This document shows, one piece after another, positions 1 to 6,546 of a stretch of DNA of 8,723 nt (positions are counted from its first letter, which is position 1; each line of letters starts with the position of its first letter). Location of the stretch: contig CAMLIU010000046.1 in NCBI GenBank assembly GCA_946479995.1, positions 1 through 8,723 on the forward strand, in the 5' to 3' direction. Both the position numbers and the translations under genes were made by a program. The stretch comes from an uncultured Gemmatimonadota bacterium. Lineage in GTDB: Bacteria > Gemmatimonadota > Gemmatimonadetes > Gemmatimonadales > Gemmatimonadaceae. The notes under the pieces were generated by a model. The model was given only the letters and a program-made list of their open reading frames with translations. It did not search any database and was not told the DNA's origin.

Positions 1-994
1 GGTCCTGCGCCACGCGCATGGTGCGCTTGGAGCCGAACGAGAGCTTCTTCGCCGCCTCCTGCTGGAGGGTGGACGTGGTGAACGGCGCCTGCGGGTTCTT
101 GCGGCGCTCGCGGCGCTTGACCTCGGTGACCGGGAAGCTCTTCCGCCCCTCGAGGTCCTTCAGGATGCGATCGGCTTCAGCCTGGTTGCCGATCTCCGCC
201 TTCTTGCCGTCGATCTGGTGCAGCCGAGCGGAGAAGCGCTGGCCTTCCTTCTCCAGCAGCGCCTCGATGGTCCAGTACTCCACGGGCTTGAATGCCCGGA
301 TCTCACGCTCGCGCTCGACGATCAGCCTGAGCGCGACCGTTTGAACACGCCCTGCCGAAATTCCCTTCTTCACCGTCTTCCAGAGCACGGGGCTGGCCTT
401 GTAGCCCACGAGGCGGTCGAGCACGCGGCGCGCCTGCTGGGCCTCCACCTTGCGGTCGTCGATCTCGCCGGCCTGCTGGATGGCGTTCTGCACGGCGTCG
501 CGCGTGATCTCGTGGAAGAGCACTCGCCGCACGGGTACGGTGGCCTGGCCACGCTTCGGGCGGATCTGCTCCGCCACGTGCCAGGCGATGGCCTCTCCCT
601 CGCGATCAGGGTCGGTGGCGATGAACACTTCACGGGAGTCCTTCGCTGCGTTCTTCAGCTCGGCGATGGTCTTCTCCTTTCCGGGAATGGGCACCAGCTC
701 GGGCTCGAAGCCCTTGTCGATGTCGATGCCGAGCTTCTTGGCCGGAAGGTCCATGATGTGGCCGACGGTGGCCCGCACCCGGTAGCCTCGGCCGAGGTAC
801 TTGCCGATCGTCTTCGCCTTGGCAGGGGACTCGACGATGACGAGGGAGGTGGAACCGGCCGGTGCGGGCGGATACTCCTCCTCCACCGTCGCGGCCTTGC
901 GGCCTCGCGCGGGGGACTTCTTCGCCGTGGCTCGCTTCGCGGTGGTCTTCTTCGCGGCGGGACGGCGGGTCGTTGTGGTCTTCTTCGCAGCCAT
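1..994 (-). CDS. topA: DNA topoisomerase I, N-terminal 331 residues (3' end outside window)
   Basis: Type IA topoisomerase, which relaxes negative supercoils by passing one strand through a transient single-strand break held on a catalytic tyrosine. The frame is open from an ATG at 994 to the window edge. Residues 1-46 are a Lys/Ala/Thr-rich basic tail. A TOPRIM domain follows: VIVESPAKAKTIGKYLG at 52-68 carries the catalytic Glu (E55), and TDPDREGEA at 127-135 carries the Mg-binding D128, D130 and E132. Further family landmarks are FHEIT (160-164), SAGRVQ (213-218) and FTTSTLQQEA (305-314). The catalytic Tyr is not visible; by comparison with E. coli TopA it should lie roughly a dozen residues past the edge. 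The start sits 5 bases after the smg-like stop with only a weak Shine-Dalgarno, so translational coupling is likely. Family assignment is very secure; the exact start is less so, because V37 is a GTG that could also initiate. Confidence 0.96.
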   Translation of the reverse strand, partial: MAAKKTTTTRRPAAKKTTAKRATAKKSPARGRKAATVEEEYPPAPAGSTSLVIVESPAKAKTIGKYLGRGYRVRATVGHIMDLPAKKLGIDIDKGFEPELVPIPGKEKTIAELKNAAKDSREVFIATDPDREGEAIAWHVAEQIRPKRGQATVPVRRVLFHEITRDAVQNAIQQAGEIDDRKVEAQQARRVLDRLVGYKASPVLWKTVKKGISAGRVQTVALRLIVEREREIRAFKPVEYWTIEALLEKEGQRFSARLHQIDGKKAEIGNQAEADRILKDLEGRKSFPVTEVKRRERRKNPQAPFTTSTLQQEAAKKLSFGSKRTMRVAQD

Positions 995-999
995 TGGCT

Positions 1000-1233
1000 C
1001 TAGTGTACGGTCTGGGATTCCGCCGCGGGGCCCTGCTCGGAAAAGCCGGTCCCTTCCATCATGGCGCGCAGGTCGTCGAGGGCGATGCGGCCGTCGAACT
1101 GCACCATGGCGCGCTCGATCACCTGCTCGAGCTCGGCGGGGTCGAGCGCTCCGGAACCGGAAAGGGCCAGCAGGTGTCCCCACGCTTCCGGGGCAAAGCG
1201 GCCCCGCTCGTGTGGTCCGAGAACGCGAATCAT
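1000..1233 (-). CDS. Half-length Smg/DUF494-family protein
   Basis: A 77-residue protein of unknown biochemical function. Residues 2-59 line up from memory with the C-terminal half of E. coli Smg: IR at the start, a PE/AxxG-LL-L block (15-23), the shared VIER (38-41), and an acidic LDDL segment (52-55) where Smg has LEDLK. Full Smg is about 157 residues, so the N-terminal half is absent here. The ATG at 1233 is preceded by AGGAG at 6-base spacing. The frame stays open upstream to 1380, but that extension is Arg-rich, has no Smg similarity and would start in the promoter-proximal hairpin. The gene lies 5 bases before topA, matching the smg-topA adjacency I recall in many Proteobacteria. Family assignment rests on eye alignment of a short protein, so it is moderate; that it is a real gene is well supported by the ribosome site and position. 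Confidence 0.72.
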   Translation of the reverse strand: MIRVLGPHERGRFAPEAWGHLLALSGSGALDPAELEQVIERAMVQFDGRIALDDLRAMMEGTGFSEQGPAAESQTVH

Positions 1234-1239
1234 CGAAGT

Positions 1240-1244
1240 CTCCT
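1240..1244 (-). promoter_or_regulatory. Shine-Dalgarno fixing the start of the smg-like gene
   Basis: AGGAG on the minus strand, 6 bases before the ATG at 1233. It is the reason for preferring a 77-residue product over the longer 126-residue frame beginning at 1380. Confidence 0.8.
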
Positions 1245-1324
1245 GTGCACGCCGTCGCCGACGCAGCCTATGCGCTGCCTCGCGCCGAGCGTCATCATAT
1301 CGTTTCGTTCGACACCGGGAATGT

Positions 1325-1340
1325 GTCGTGGGTCCACGAC
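1325..1340. repeat. 16-bp palindrome in the smg-topA leader
   Basis: GTCGTGG, a 2-base centre and CCACGAC form a perfect 7-bp inverted repeat. As RNA this would be a 6-bp stem with a tetraloop in the 5' leader of the smg-topA message. As DNA it resembles a site for a dimeric regulator. The repeat is seen directly; its role is unknown. Confidence 0.6.
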
Positions 1341-1354
1341 CGGTGCTGGTGCAA

Positions 1355-1400
1355 CGGTCCCGGAGCGCGCGGCGCGACATCGGCCGACACTCCGGGACCG
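1355..1400. repeat. 11-bp perfect inverted repeat at the predicted start of the smg-topA transcript
   Basis: Arms at 1355-1365 (CGGTCCCGGAG) and 1390-1400 (CTCCGGGACCG) are exact reverse complements separated by 24 GC-rich bases. The right arm begins 4 bases downstream of the predicted -10 box on the minus strand, so the repeat spans the expected +1 and would fold at the very 5' end of the message. It could stabilise the RNA, act as an operator overlapping the start site, or be part of a larger leader fold. No poly-U follows it, so it is not a simple intrinsic terminator. Confidence 0.65.
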
Positions 1401-1403
1401 GCG

Positions 1404-1433
1404 ATAATCACTCTAAGGTAGTGGCCGCGTCAA
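1404..1433 (-). promoter_or_regulatory. Putative sigma70-type promoter for smg-topA
   Basis: On the minus strand TTGACG (1433-1428, 5 of 6 consensus) is followed after 18 bases by GATTAT (1409-1404, 4 of 6, with the key A2 and T6). The expected start is near 1397, giving a leader of about 164 bases before the smg-like ATG. It lies in the only sizeable gene-free stretch of the window (1234-1463, 230 bases), which otherwise holds the two inverted repeats listed separately and a weak 5-bp repeat at 1263-1278. I see no aroK terminator in this stretch, so aroK transcripts may also read through. Confidence 0.55.
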
Positions 1434-1463
1434 CGGGGGTTGGAAAATTCCTTCCCTTACAGT

Positions 1464-2021
1464 TCAGCCCGGCTGGAGCTTCTCCAGCACCCGTTCGGTA
1501 ACGCGTTGTGCGTCAAGGCGATCCACGCTTATGACGATATCCGCCTGCTCGTAGAGCGGTCTGCGGGCCGCGAGCAGCTTCTCGAGCTCGCCTCGCGGGT
1601 CTGGCCGGTTGAGGAGGGGGCGCCCGGCCGTCGCGGCACCCATCCGGTGGATGGCCACCTCCGGGCTCACCTTGAGGTAGATGAGTCGCGCCCGCGGGAG
1701 CAGCAGTGCACGGTTCTCGTCGCTCAGGATCCAGCCGCCTCCGGGCGCGAGCACCATCCCTCCGGTTTCGGCCAGCTCACGGGTGAGCACGGTCTCCTGC
1801 TCGCGGAACCAGGACTCGCCGCGCTGGCCGAAGATCTCCGGCACGCTCATGCCGCAGCGGCGCGTGATCTCGGTGTCGAAGTCGAGGAAGCTGCGGTGGA
1901 GCGCCTCGGCGAGGAGCTCGCCGACCGTGCTTTTCCCCGCCCCGGCAAGACCGACCAGGACGACGTGTGGGACGGACGGATCAGCCGCCGACCCGGGACG
2001 CGAGGTGAGAAAGGTAGCCAT
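1464..2021 (-). CDS. aroK: Shikimate kinase
   Basis: Cytosolic NMP-kinase-fold enzyme that phosphorylates shikimate to shikimate-3-phosphate with ATP, the fifth step of the shikimate pathway. The 185 residues show the full set of family motifs: Walker A GLAGAGKST (24-32); FLDFDTEI with D47 and D49 for Mg and shikimate; the FRE segment with substrate-binding R73; the GGG motif (94-96); the lid GRPLL with R134; and RRPLYEQAD (153-161) near the adenine site. Length is slightly above the usual 170-175 because of a 19-residue N-terminal lead before the first strand. The frame is open to 2111, but the ATG at 2021 has GGAGG 7 bases upstream, and the added upstream residues are Arg-rich and unrelated to kinases. 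The gene overlaps the aroC end by 41 bases. aroL names the same activity in enterics; aroK is used because of the pil-aro context. Confidence 0.95.
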   Translation of the reverse strand: MATFLTSRPGSAADPSVPHVVLVGLAGAGKSTVGELLAEALHRSFLDFDTEITRRCGMSVPEIFGQRGESWFREQETVLTRELAETGGMVLAPGGGWILSDENRALLLPRARLIYLKVSPEVAIHRMGAATAGRPLLNRPDPRGELEKLLAARRPLYEQADIVISVDRLDAQRVTERVLEKLQPG

Positions 2022-3174
2022 CGAGATTCCTCCGAATCTCGGGTAGCGAATCGCCGCCGAACTTCTCCAGCATCGCATTCGCGAGCACGAGCGCCGCCAT
2101 CGCCTCGGCAATCACGCCCATCGCCGGCACTGCGGTGACGTCGCTGCGCTCGGCGACGGCCTGCGCCGGCTCACCGGTGGCGGCGTCCACCGTGGCGAGG
2201 GGGCGCATGAGGGTACTGATGGGTTTCATGCCGACGCGCACGACGAGGGGCTCGCCGGTGGTCATGCCGCCCTCGAGGCCACCGGCATTGTTGGTGGCTC
2301 GCTGTACGTTGCCGGCGCGCGTGCGGCCGGGCGCGGGGGCGACCTGGTCGTGCACCTCGGAACCGGGCACGCGCGCCGTACCGAAGCCCATGCCGATCTC
2401 GACGCCCTTCACCGCCGGGATTGACATCATCGCCGCGCCGAGCTGCGCGTCGAGCTTGCGGTCCCACGACACATGCGAGCCGAGTCCCACGGGCAGGCCA
2501 TCGACGACGACTTCACAGACCCCGCCGAGGGTATTTCCGGCGCGCTTGGCGACGTCGATGCGGGCGATCATCTCCCGCTCGGCATCGGCGTCGAGCGTGC
2601 GCAGCGGCGAGGCATCAGCCGCGTCGTTGAGGTTCGCGGGCAGCAGGCCGGGACGTTTCGCATCCACGCCGCCGAGGTGGATCAGGTGACTGCCGATCGT
2701 CACGCCGAGCTCGGAGAGGAGCTTGCGGGCGATGGCGCCGGCAGCGACGCGCGCCGTGGTCTCACGCGCCGATGCGCGCTCCAGGATGTCCCGCGCGTCG
2801 CTGCGATCGTACTTGAGGATGCCCGCGAGATCGGCGTGGCCGGGCCGCACGCGCGTGACGTTGCGACGGCGCGGGCCCTCGGCGTCGGTGTCTCGCGGCG
2901 CGGGATCCATGATCTCCTGCCAGTTCTTCCAGTCGCGATTGCGGATGAGCATCGCGATCGGGCTTCCGATGGTCTCGCCGGCGCGCACGCCGGAGAGCAG
3001 CTCGGCGGTGTCGCGCTCGATCTGCATGCGACGGCCGCGACCGTACCCCTGCTGGCGGCGCGCGAGCTCCGCGTCCACGTCGGCAGCGAGAAGGGGAACG
3101 CCGGCAGGCATGCCCTCGAGGATGCTGACGAGGGCCTGGCCGTGGGATTCGCCGGCGGTGGTGAATCGGAGCAT
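1981..3174 (-). CDS. aroC: Chorismate synthase
   Basis: Catalyses the anti-1,4-elimination of phosphate from 5-enolpyruvylshikimate-3-phosphate to give chorismate, the last common step of the shikimate pathway. It needs reduced FMN, which is not consumed. The 397 residues are near the size of the longer (Bacillus-type, about 390) enzymes. Visible signatures are AGESHG (7-12), GYGRGRRMQIERD (43-55), RPGHADLAG (110-118), ASARETTARVAAGAIA (134-149), NNAGGLEGGMTTGEP (295-309) and the C-terminal RSD (343-345) region. MLRFTTAGESHG is the canonical N-terminus, so the ATG at 3174 is chosen although no purine-rich ribosome site precedes it. A strong hairpin sits 29 bases upstream. It overlaps aroK by 41 bases and must be translated with it. 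Confidence 0.97.
   Translation of the reverse strand: MLRFTTAGESHGQALVSILEGMPAGVPLLAADVDAELARRQQGYGRGRRMQIERDTAELLSGVRAGETIGSPIAMLIRNRDWKNWQEIMDPAPRDTDAEGPRRRNVTRVRPGHADLAGILKYDRSDARDILERASARETTARVAAGAIARKLLSELGVTIGSHLIHLGGVDAKRPGLLPANLNDAADASPLRTLDADAEREMIARIDVAKRAGNTLGGVCEVVVDGLPVGLGSHVSWDRKLDAQLGAAMMSIPAVKGVEIGMGFGTARVPGSEVHDQVAPAPGRTRAGNVQRATNNAGGLEGGMTTGEPLVVRVGMKPISTLMRPLATVDAATGEPAQAVAERSDVTAVPAMGVIAEAMAALVLANAMLEKFGGDSLPEIRRNLDGYLSHLASRVGG
2022..2041 (-). promoter_or_regulatory. aroK ribosome site inside an 8-bp hairpin
   Basis: On the minus strand CGAGATTC (2041-2034), loop GGAG (2033-2030) and GAATCTCG (2029-2022) form a perfect inverted repeat ending one base before the aroK ATG. 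The Shine-Dalgarno GGAGG occupies the loop and the first stem base. The element lies inside the last part of aroC, where ribosomes finishing aroC would melt it. The sequence is certain; a coupling role is inferred. Confidence 0.6.
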
Positions 3175-3203
3175 GACGCGGGAAGCCGAACTGGTGGAAA
3201 GAC

Positions 3204-3230
3204 GCGAGCCCGGCTGGATGCCGGGCTCGC
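3204..3230 (-). terminator. Perfect 11-bp hairpin after the lipoprotein gene (terminator or attenuator)
   Basis: GCGAGCCCGGC (3204-3214), five loop bases and GCCGGGCTCGC (3220-3230) form an exact GC-rich stem. On the minus strand it is followed by GTCTTTCC, a poor U-tract. It begins 36 bases past the lipoprotein stop, which fits a terminator, but it ends only 29 bases before aroC, leaving no room for an aroC promoter between. Partial termination or attenuation with read-through into aroC is a reasonable reading. Confidence 0.6.
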
Positions 3231-3266
3231 TGCACTGCTGAAGCTACACTGGTGTCACCGTGCTGG

Positions 3267-6200
3267 TCACGGCCCTGCCAGGATGTCCGCCGCGGTCACG
3301 TCGATGACGACGAGGCCCTTTGGTGACAGTCCGAAGAGCTTGAGGACGATGTACCGCGGGTCACCAGGCAGGATGCCCTGGTTGTCGGTGGGGAACGGTA
3401 GGGCGGCGCGGAGCGGACCATAGAGGTTGTACTTGGTAGCCAGCGTACCGCGTGACGTGAAGTACGCGATGTCCACCATCTCGATGGTGCCGTTGTTCGA
3501 CGCGACGAACGTGAGTCGGTCCGGTGCCGGAGTATTCGTACCGTCCGCATTCGGATGGAAGGCGATCCCGCCGCCCTGTCCGAAGGTGGCGTACTTGCCA
3601 CTGAGGCGCTGGCTGAACGGCTGGGTGACCTTGGCGAAATAGGTCTCGGCGCCGTGGAGGCCCAGCGTCTGCCCCGTCTTGTCGAGCGCGAGCCCGAAGA
3701 TCTGGTCCGACGCGTTGTTGATGAGGTCCTGGATGTTCAGGCTCGGCGACGCGTAGGTGTAGCCGTTCGGGTTGGTGCCGTCGTCGCGCAGCAGGAAGGC
3801 GCGCGAATAGGGCGACCGGTGCCCTTCACCGAAGGCGATCCACTCACCGTTGGAGCTGGCGGCGGCGTAGGTGGTGTCGGTGAGGCCGAGCGAGCCCTCG
3901 TCGAGGTTCACCTGCGCATCCACGTCGGTGAGCGGCACGGCGGCCCGCAACGCGTTCACCGCGGCGGCGATGCCCTGGTCGCTGCTGGCGCACGTCTGCG
4001 GATCGGTGGATCCCGAGGCGTGGTCGCACAGCGTGAGCACGTCGTTGGCGAGGCTGTTGGCCGGCGCCGGCGTCACGCTGGCGGCGTCGATGTTGGCGAC
4101 CAGGTAGGAGTTCGGGTCACTCCCCTGCGACGCGAAGGCCAGGATGAAGCGCTGGTCCGGCGCCGGAGCCGCCGTGTCGAGATAGCGGATGGTGCCGCGC
4201 TGACCCGAGGCCGAGGTGGGCTTCGTGGAGAGATAGAGGCGACCGTTCGCGCCCGCCGCCTGCTGGATGTACTGCGGGCGGTCGGAGAAGAGGATCGGTC
4301 CGTTGAGGCTGATGCGGATCTTCCCGGTGGCCGCGTCGCGCGCCTCACTGAGCTTGTAGAGCAGCGAGATACGCGTGTCGATACGGCGGGCGAGATCCTC
4401 CTTCATCCCGGACGGCGTGGCTGCACCGATGAACACGCGGCTCAGGTTCGTACCACCCGAGTTCGCGACGTACATGGTGTCGGGGTTCGTACGGGCGATG
4501 GCCATGCCCCAAGGCTGCGAGCCAACGAAGATGCCCGTCGGGTCGAACTGCCCCTTGCCGGAGCCGGTCTGCTGCCAGACCTCGAGGCGACTCGCCCCGA
4601 TGTTGGACAGGAAGACGTTGCCGCGCGGGTCCACAACGACGTCGGCGATGAGGCCATCACGCGAGGCAGGCAGCGCGTAAGTGCGGCCGTAGACGACCAT
4701 CGCCGTATCGCGCGCCATCTTCGTGGTGTCGGTGACCGGCGTGTTCACGCTGGATGGAGCCGCCCAGCCGACGTTACCCGCACTGTCCTTGGCGAAGGCG
4801 GAGATGGAGACGCGCTTGCCCTGCCACTTCGTCGGCAGGTTGAAGGGGATCCCCTTCGGCCCGAAGCTGGACGAGTTCGCCGTCACGGCGCCGGAGTCGA
4901 CGCGGGTGTTCGGGTTCTCCACGTCGCGGATGACGTAGCCCACCTGGGTGAGCGCGGCTCCGCTCGCGTAGACGGTGACGGAATCCGTCAGCTCGATGCG
5001 CGAGGCGATCGTCTGGCGCACGAGCGGCGGGGGCGCCGCGCCGACCCGGACGGCGAAGTCCTGCGGCGTGGGCACTCCAGGCTGGAAGTTGATGTCCGTC
5101 GCGTGCGGCGCAATGGTCAGGATGCCCTTCGACGGTGCATCGGGCGGAATGTCGATGTCCACCAGGTACGGCCCGGCGCTCTTGTTGGCAGGCGAGATGG
5201 TGGTGTCATAAGTGGCGACCACCGGCGTAGGCCATGCCGGGCCGCTTGTTCCCGATTTCACATCGAACCCGAGCTTCGTGACGCCGACGCCGCTCGTGGC
5301 GGACACCGAGATGCGAAGCTTGGTGCCGCGCGTAATACTGTCGCCCTGGACCGGCGCGAGGAGGGTCACGTTGGGACCCTTCGTCATCGTGATGGCGACC
5401 GTGTCGCGCGTGACGTTGCCAGCCATGTCGGTGACGACGCCGTAGACGAGCAGCTTACCGGGGAGCGTGTCCACCGGCGAATGCGGCGGCAGGAAGCGCT
5501 TGAGGTCGAGCGTATCGGTGAGGCCGGTGCGGAAGAGTGCCCCGCCCTGCGGCGCGGTGACCGCATCGTACCGAATGACGGTGTCGGCCGTTCCGAGTGC
5601 GACATCGCCGCGCGGTGACACGGCGTAGAACTGCACGTTCTTCAGGCCCACGTTGTCGTGCAGGTTGACGCGGACGAAGAGCTGGTCACCGATGTTGAGC
5701 GTGGCGCCGGGAGCCGGCGCGACGAAGGACAGCGTGGGCGCCTCGGCGTCCACGATGGTGAACTGGAGCGTCGGACCCGGATTCGTCGCGCGGCCCGAGT
5801 TGTCGGTGGCGAAACCGACGATGCGATACGTGCCGATGTTCATGGATGCGGCGAGCAGGCGCTTGAACGAGCCCTGCGCCAGCGTGGAGCCGGCGGCCCC
5901 CGTCACCGAATCCCCGAAGACGACGGTGAGACTGTCAGGGCCGCCGATGCGATAGACGCGATAGCCGGCTTTCTGCATGCCTGAGCTGTCGCTGGCCGTG
6001 ACCTGGACGTCGAGGGAGTCGCCACCCTTCATGTTCGGATTGTTCGCGACCGCCTTCGAGGTCATCGTCATCTTCGGCGCCGTGGTGTCGCTGATCGTGA
6101 CGATGATGGAGTCCGTCTTGAAGTTGAGCGATGCGTCCCCCGCCGTGGAGCGGATGACGATCTTGTCGCCGTCCTTGCGGCCGGACATCGGCACCGTGAT

Positions 6201-6527
6201 GGTGCGCGTCGTGGTGGCCTGGGTGGGCGAGATCGTGGACGTGTCGGCGCCGATCACCGACGCGCCGTTGTTCAGCGTCGTGTTCAGCGTCTTCACGCCC
6301 TTGTCGTCGGTAGCGGTCACGCTCACCGTGAGCGGTGCGCCGAGATCGACGACGTTGTTCGTGCCGGCGGAGAGGGCGAACTTGATGGTTGGCGCGGTGA
6401 GATCGCCCGGATCGCCACCGTTGCCGGCACCGCCTGGGGCCGTGGGCAGACGCGAGTCACAGCTCGCGATGAGGATGCCGCCAAGAGCGAGCGCGGCAAG
6501 CCGCGCGGGGATACGCAGGAAGGTCAT
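3267..6527 (-). CDS. Large lipoprotein with Ig-like modules and a propeller-like C-terminal half, unknown function
   Basis: I do not recognise a named gene. The 1086-residue product opens with a lipoprotein signal: RIPAR, a hydrophobic run LAALALGGILI, then the lipobox I-A-S-C with lipidated C23, followed by a Gly/Pro-rich linker (29-42). About five Ig-like modules follow (roughly 45-146, 148-259, 261-382, 384-494, 498-598). Their recurring turn has the form A-T/S/K-D-x-x-G-x (ATDDKG 72, ASDSSG 178, ATDNSG 240, VTDMAGN 365, AKDSAGN 578), and most begin with an AP-x-[LIM] strand. From about 605 the protein changes to repeats such as IADVVVDPRGNVFLSN (627-642) and WGMAIARTNPDTMYVANSGG (673-692), typical of NHL/WD-like beta-propellers, continuing to the end. 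The mature part has only two other cysteines, C834 and C846. The start at 6527 has GGAG 5 bases upstream and lies 19 bases after pilQ, so co-expression with the pilus secretin is likely. Predicted location: outer-membrane anchored, periplasmic or surface-exposed. Confidence 0.85.
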   Translation of the reverse strand: MTFLRIPARLAALALGGILIASCDSRLPTAPGGAGNGGDPGDLTAPTIKFALSAGTNNVVDLGAPLTVSVTATDDKGVKTLNTTLNNGASVIGADTSTISPTQATTTRTITVPMSGRKDGDKIVIRSTAGDASLNFKTDSIIVTISDTTAPKMTMTSKAVANNPNMKGGDSLDVQVTASDSSGMQKAGYRVYRIGGPDSLTVVFGDSVTGAAGSTLAQGSFKRLLAASMNIGTYRIVGFATDNSGRATNPGPTLQFTIVDAEAPTLSFVAPAPGATLNIGDQLFVRVNLHDNVGLKNVQFYAVSPRGDVALGTADTVIRYDAVTAPQGGALFRTGLTDTLDLKRFLPPHSPVDTLPGKLLVYGVVTDMAGNVTRDTVAITMTKGPNVTLLAPVQGDSITRGTKLRISVSATSGVGVTKLGFDVKSGTSGPAWPTPVVATYDTTISPANKSAGPYLVDIDIPPDAPSKGILTIAPHATDINFQPGVPTPQDFAVRVGAAPPPLVRQTIASRIELTDSVTVYASGAALTQVGYVIRDVENPNTRVDSGAVTANSSSFGPKGIPFNLPTKWQGKRVSISAFAKDSAGNVGWAAPSSVNTPVTDTTKMARDTAMVVYGRTYALPASRDGLIADVVVDPRGNVFLSNIGASRLEVWQQTGSGKGQFDPTGIFVGSQPWGMAIARTNPDTMYVANSGGTNLSRVFIGAATPSGMKEDLARRIDTRISLLYKLSEARDAATGKIRISLNGPILFSDRPQYIQQAAGANGRLYLSTKPTSASGQRGTIRYLDTAAPAPDQRFILAFASQGSDPNSYLVANIDAASVTPAPANSLANDVLTLCDHASGSTDPQTCASSDQGIAAAVNALRAAVPLTDVDAQVNLDEGSLGLTDTTYAAASSNGEWIAFGEGHRSPYSRAFLLRDDGTNPNGYTYASPSLNIQDLINNASDQIFGLALDKTGQTLGLHGAETYFAKVTQPFSQRLSGKYATFGQGGGIAFHPNADGTNTPAPDRLTFVASNNGTIEMVDIAYFTSRGTLATKYNLYGPLRAALPFPTDNQGILPGDPRYIVLKLFGLSPKGLVVIDVTAADILAGP

Positions 6528-6531
6528 ATGT

Positions 6532-6543
6532 GCTCCACGGAGC
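6532..6543 (-). promoter_or_regulatory. Lipoprotein-gene ribosome site within a short inverted repeat
   Basis: GCTCC-GT-GGAGC spans the pilQ-lipoprotein gap, and its right arm contains the GGAG that serves the ATG at 6527. As RNA it could form a 4-bp stem with a CGUG loop. It is weak, and would be opened by ribosomes finishing pilQ. Confidence 0.35.
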
Positions 6544-6546
6544 GGC

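Noticed and set aside
218..1003. Plus-strand open frame of 261 residues
   Set aside because: It is antisense to topA, whose frame has unmistakable motifs over the same bases. The product is Leu/Arg/His/Gly-rich with no recognisable family.
1000..1380. Longer 126-residue version of the smg-like gene
   Set aside because: The extra 49 residues are Arg-rich, unlike Smg, and have no ribosome site, whereas the ATG at 1233 has AGGAG at good spacing.
1441..1463. Possible terminator after aroK
   Set aside because: Only a 4-bp GGAA/TTCC match is present with no GC stem, so termination there is not supported.
1464..2111. Longer 215-residue version of aroK
   Set aside because: The added 30 residues lie inside aroC in another frame and are not kinase-like; the ATG at 2021 has a strong Shine-Dalgarno.
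2473..3423. Plus-strand open frame of 316 residues across aroC
   Set aside because: Antisense to a highly conserved enzyme and of biased composition; it runs through the aroC-lipoprotein gap.
3555..5618. Plus-strand open frame of 687 residues
   Set aside because: It is long only because GC-rich DNA lacks stops. The product is an Arg/Val/Gly/Asp-rich mirror of the lipoprotein gene, with no signal peptide, domain or ribosome site that I can see.
6256..6300. Tandem 12-base repeat in the lipoprotein gene
   Set aside because: It is just two copies encoding a repeated Thr-Leu-Asn and too short to be a meaningful repeat array.
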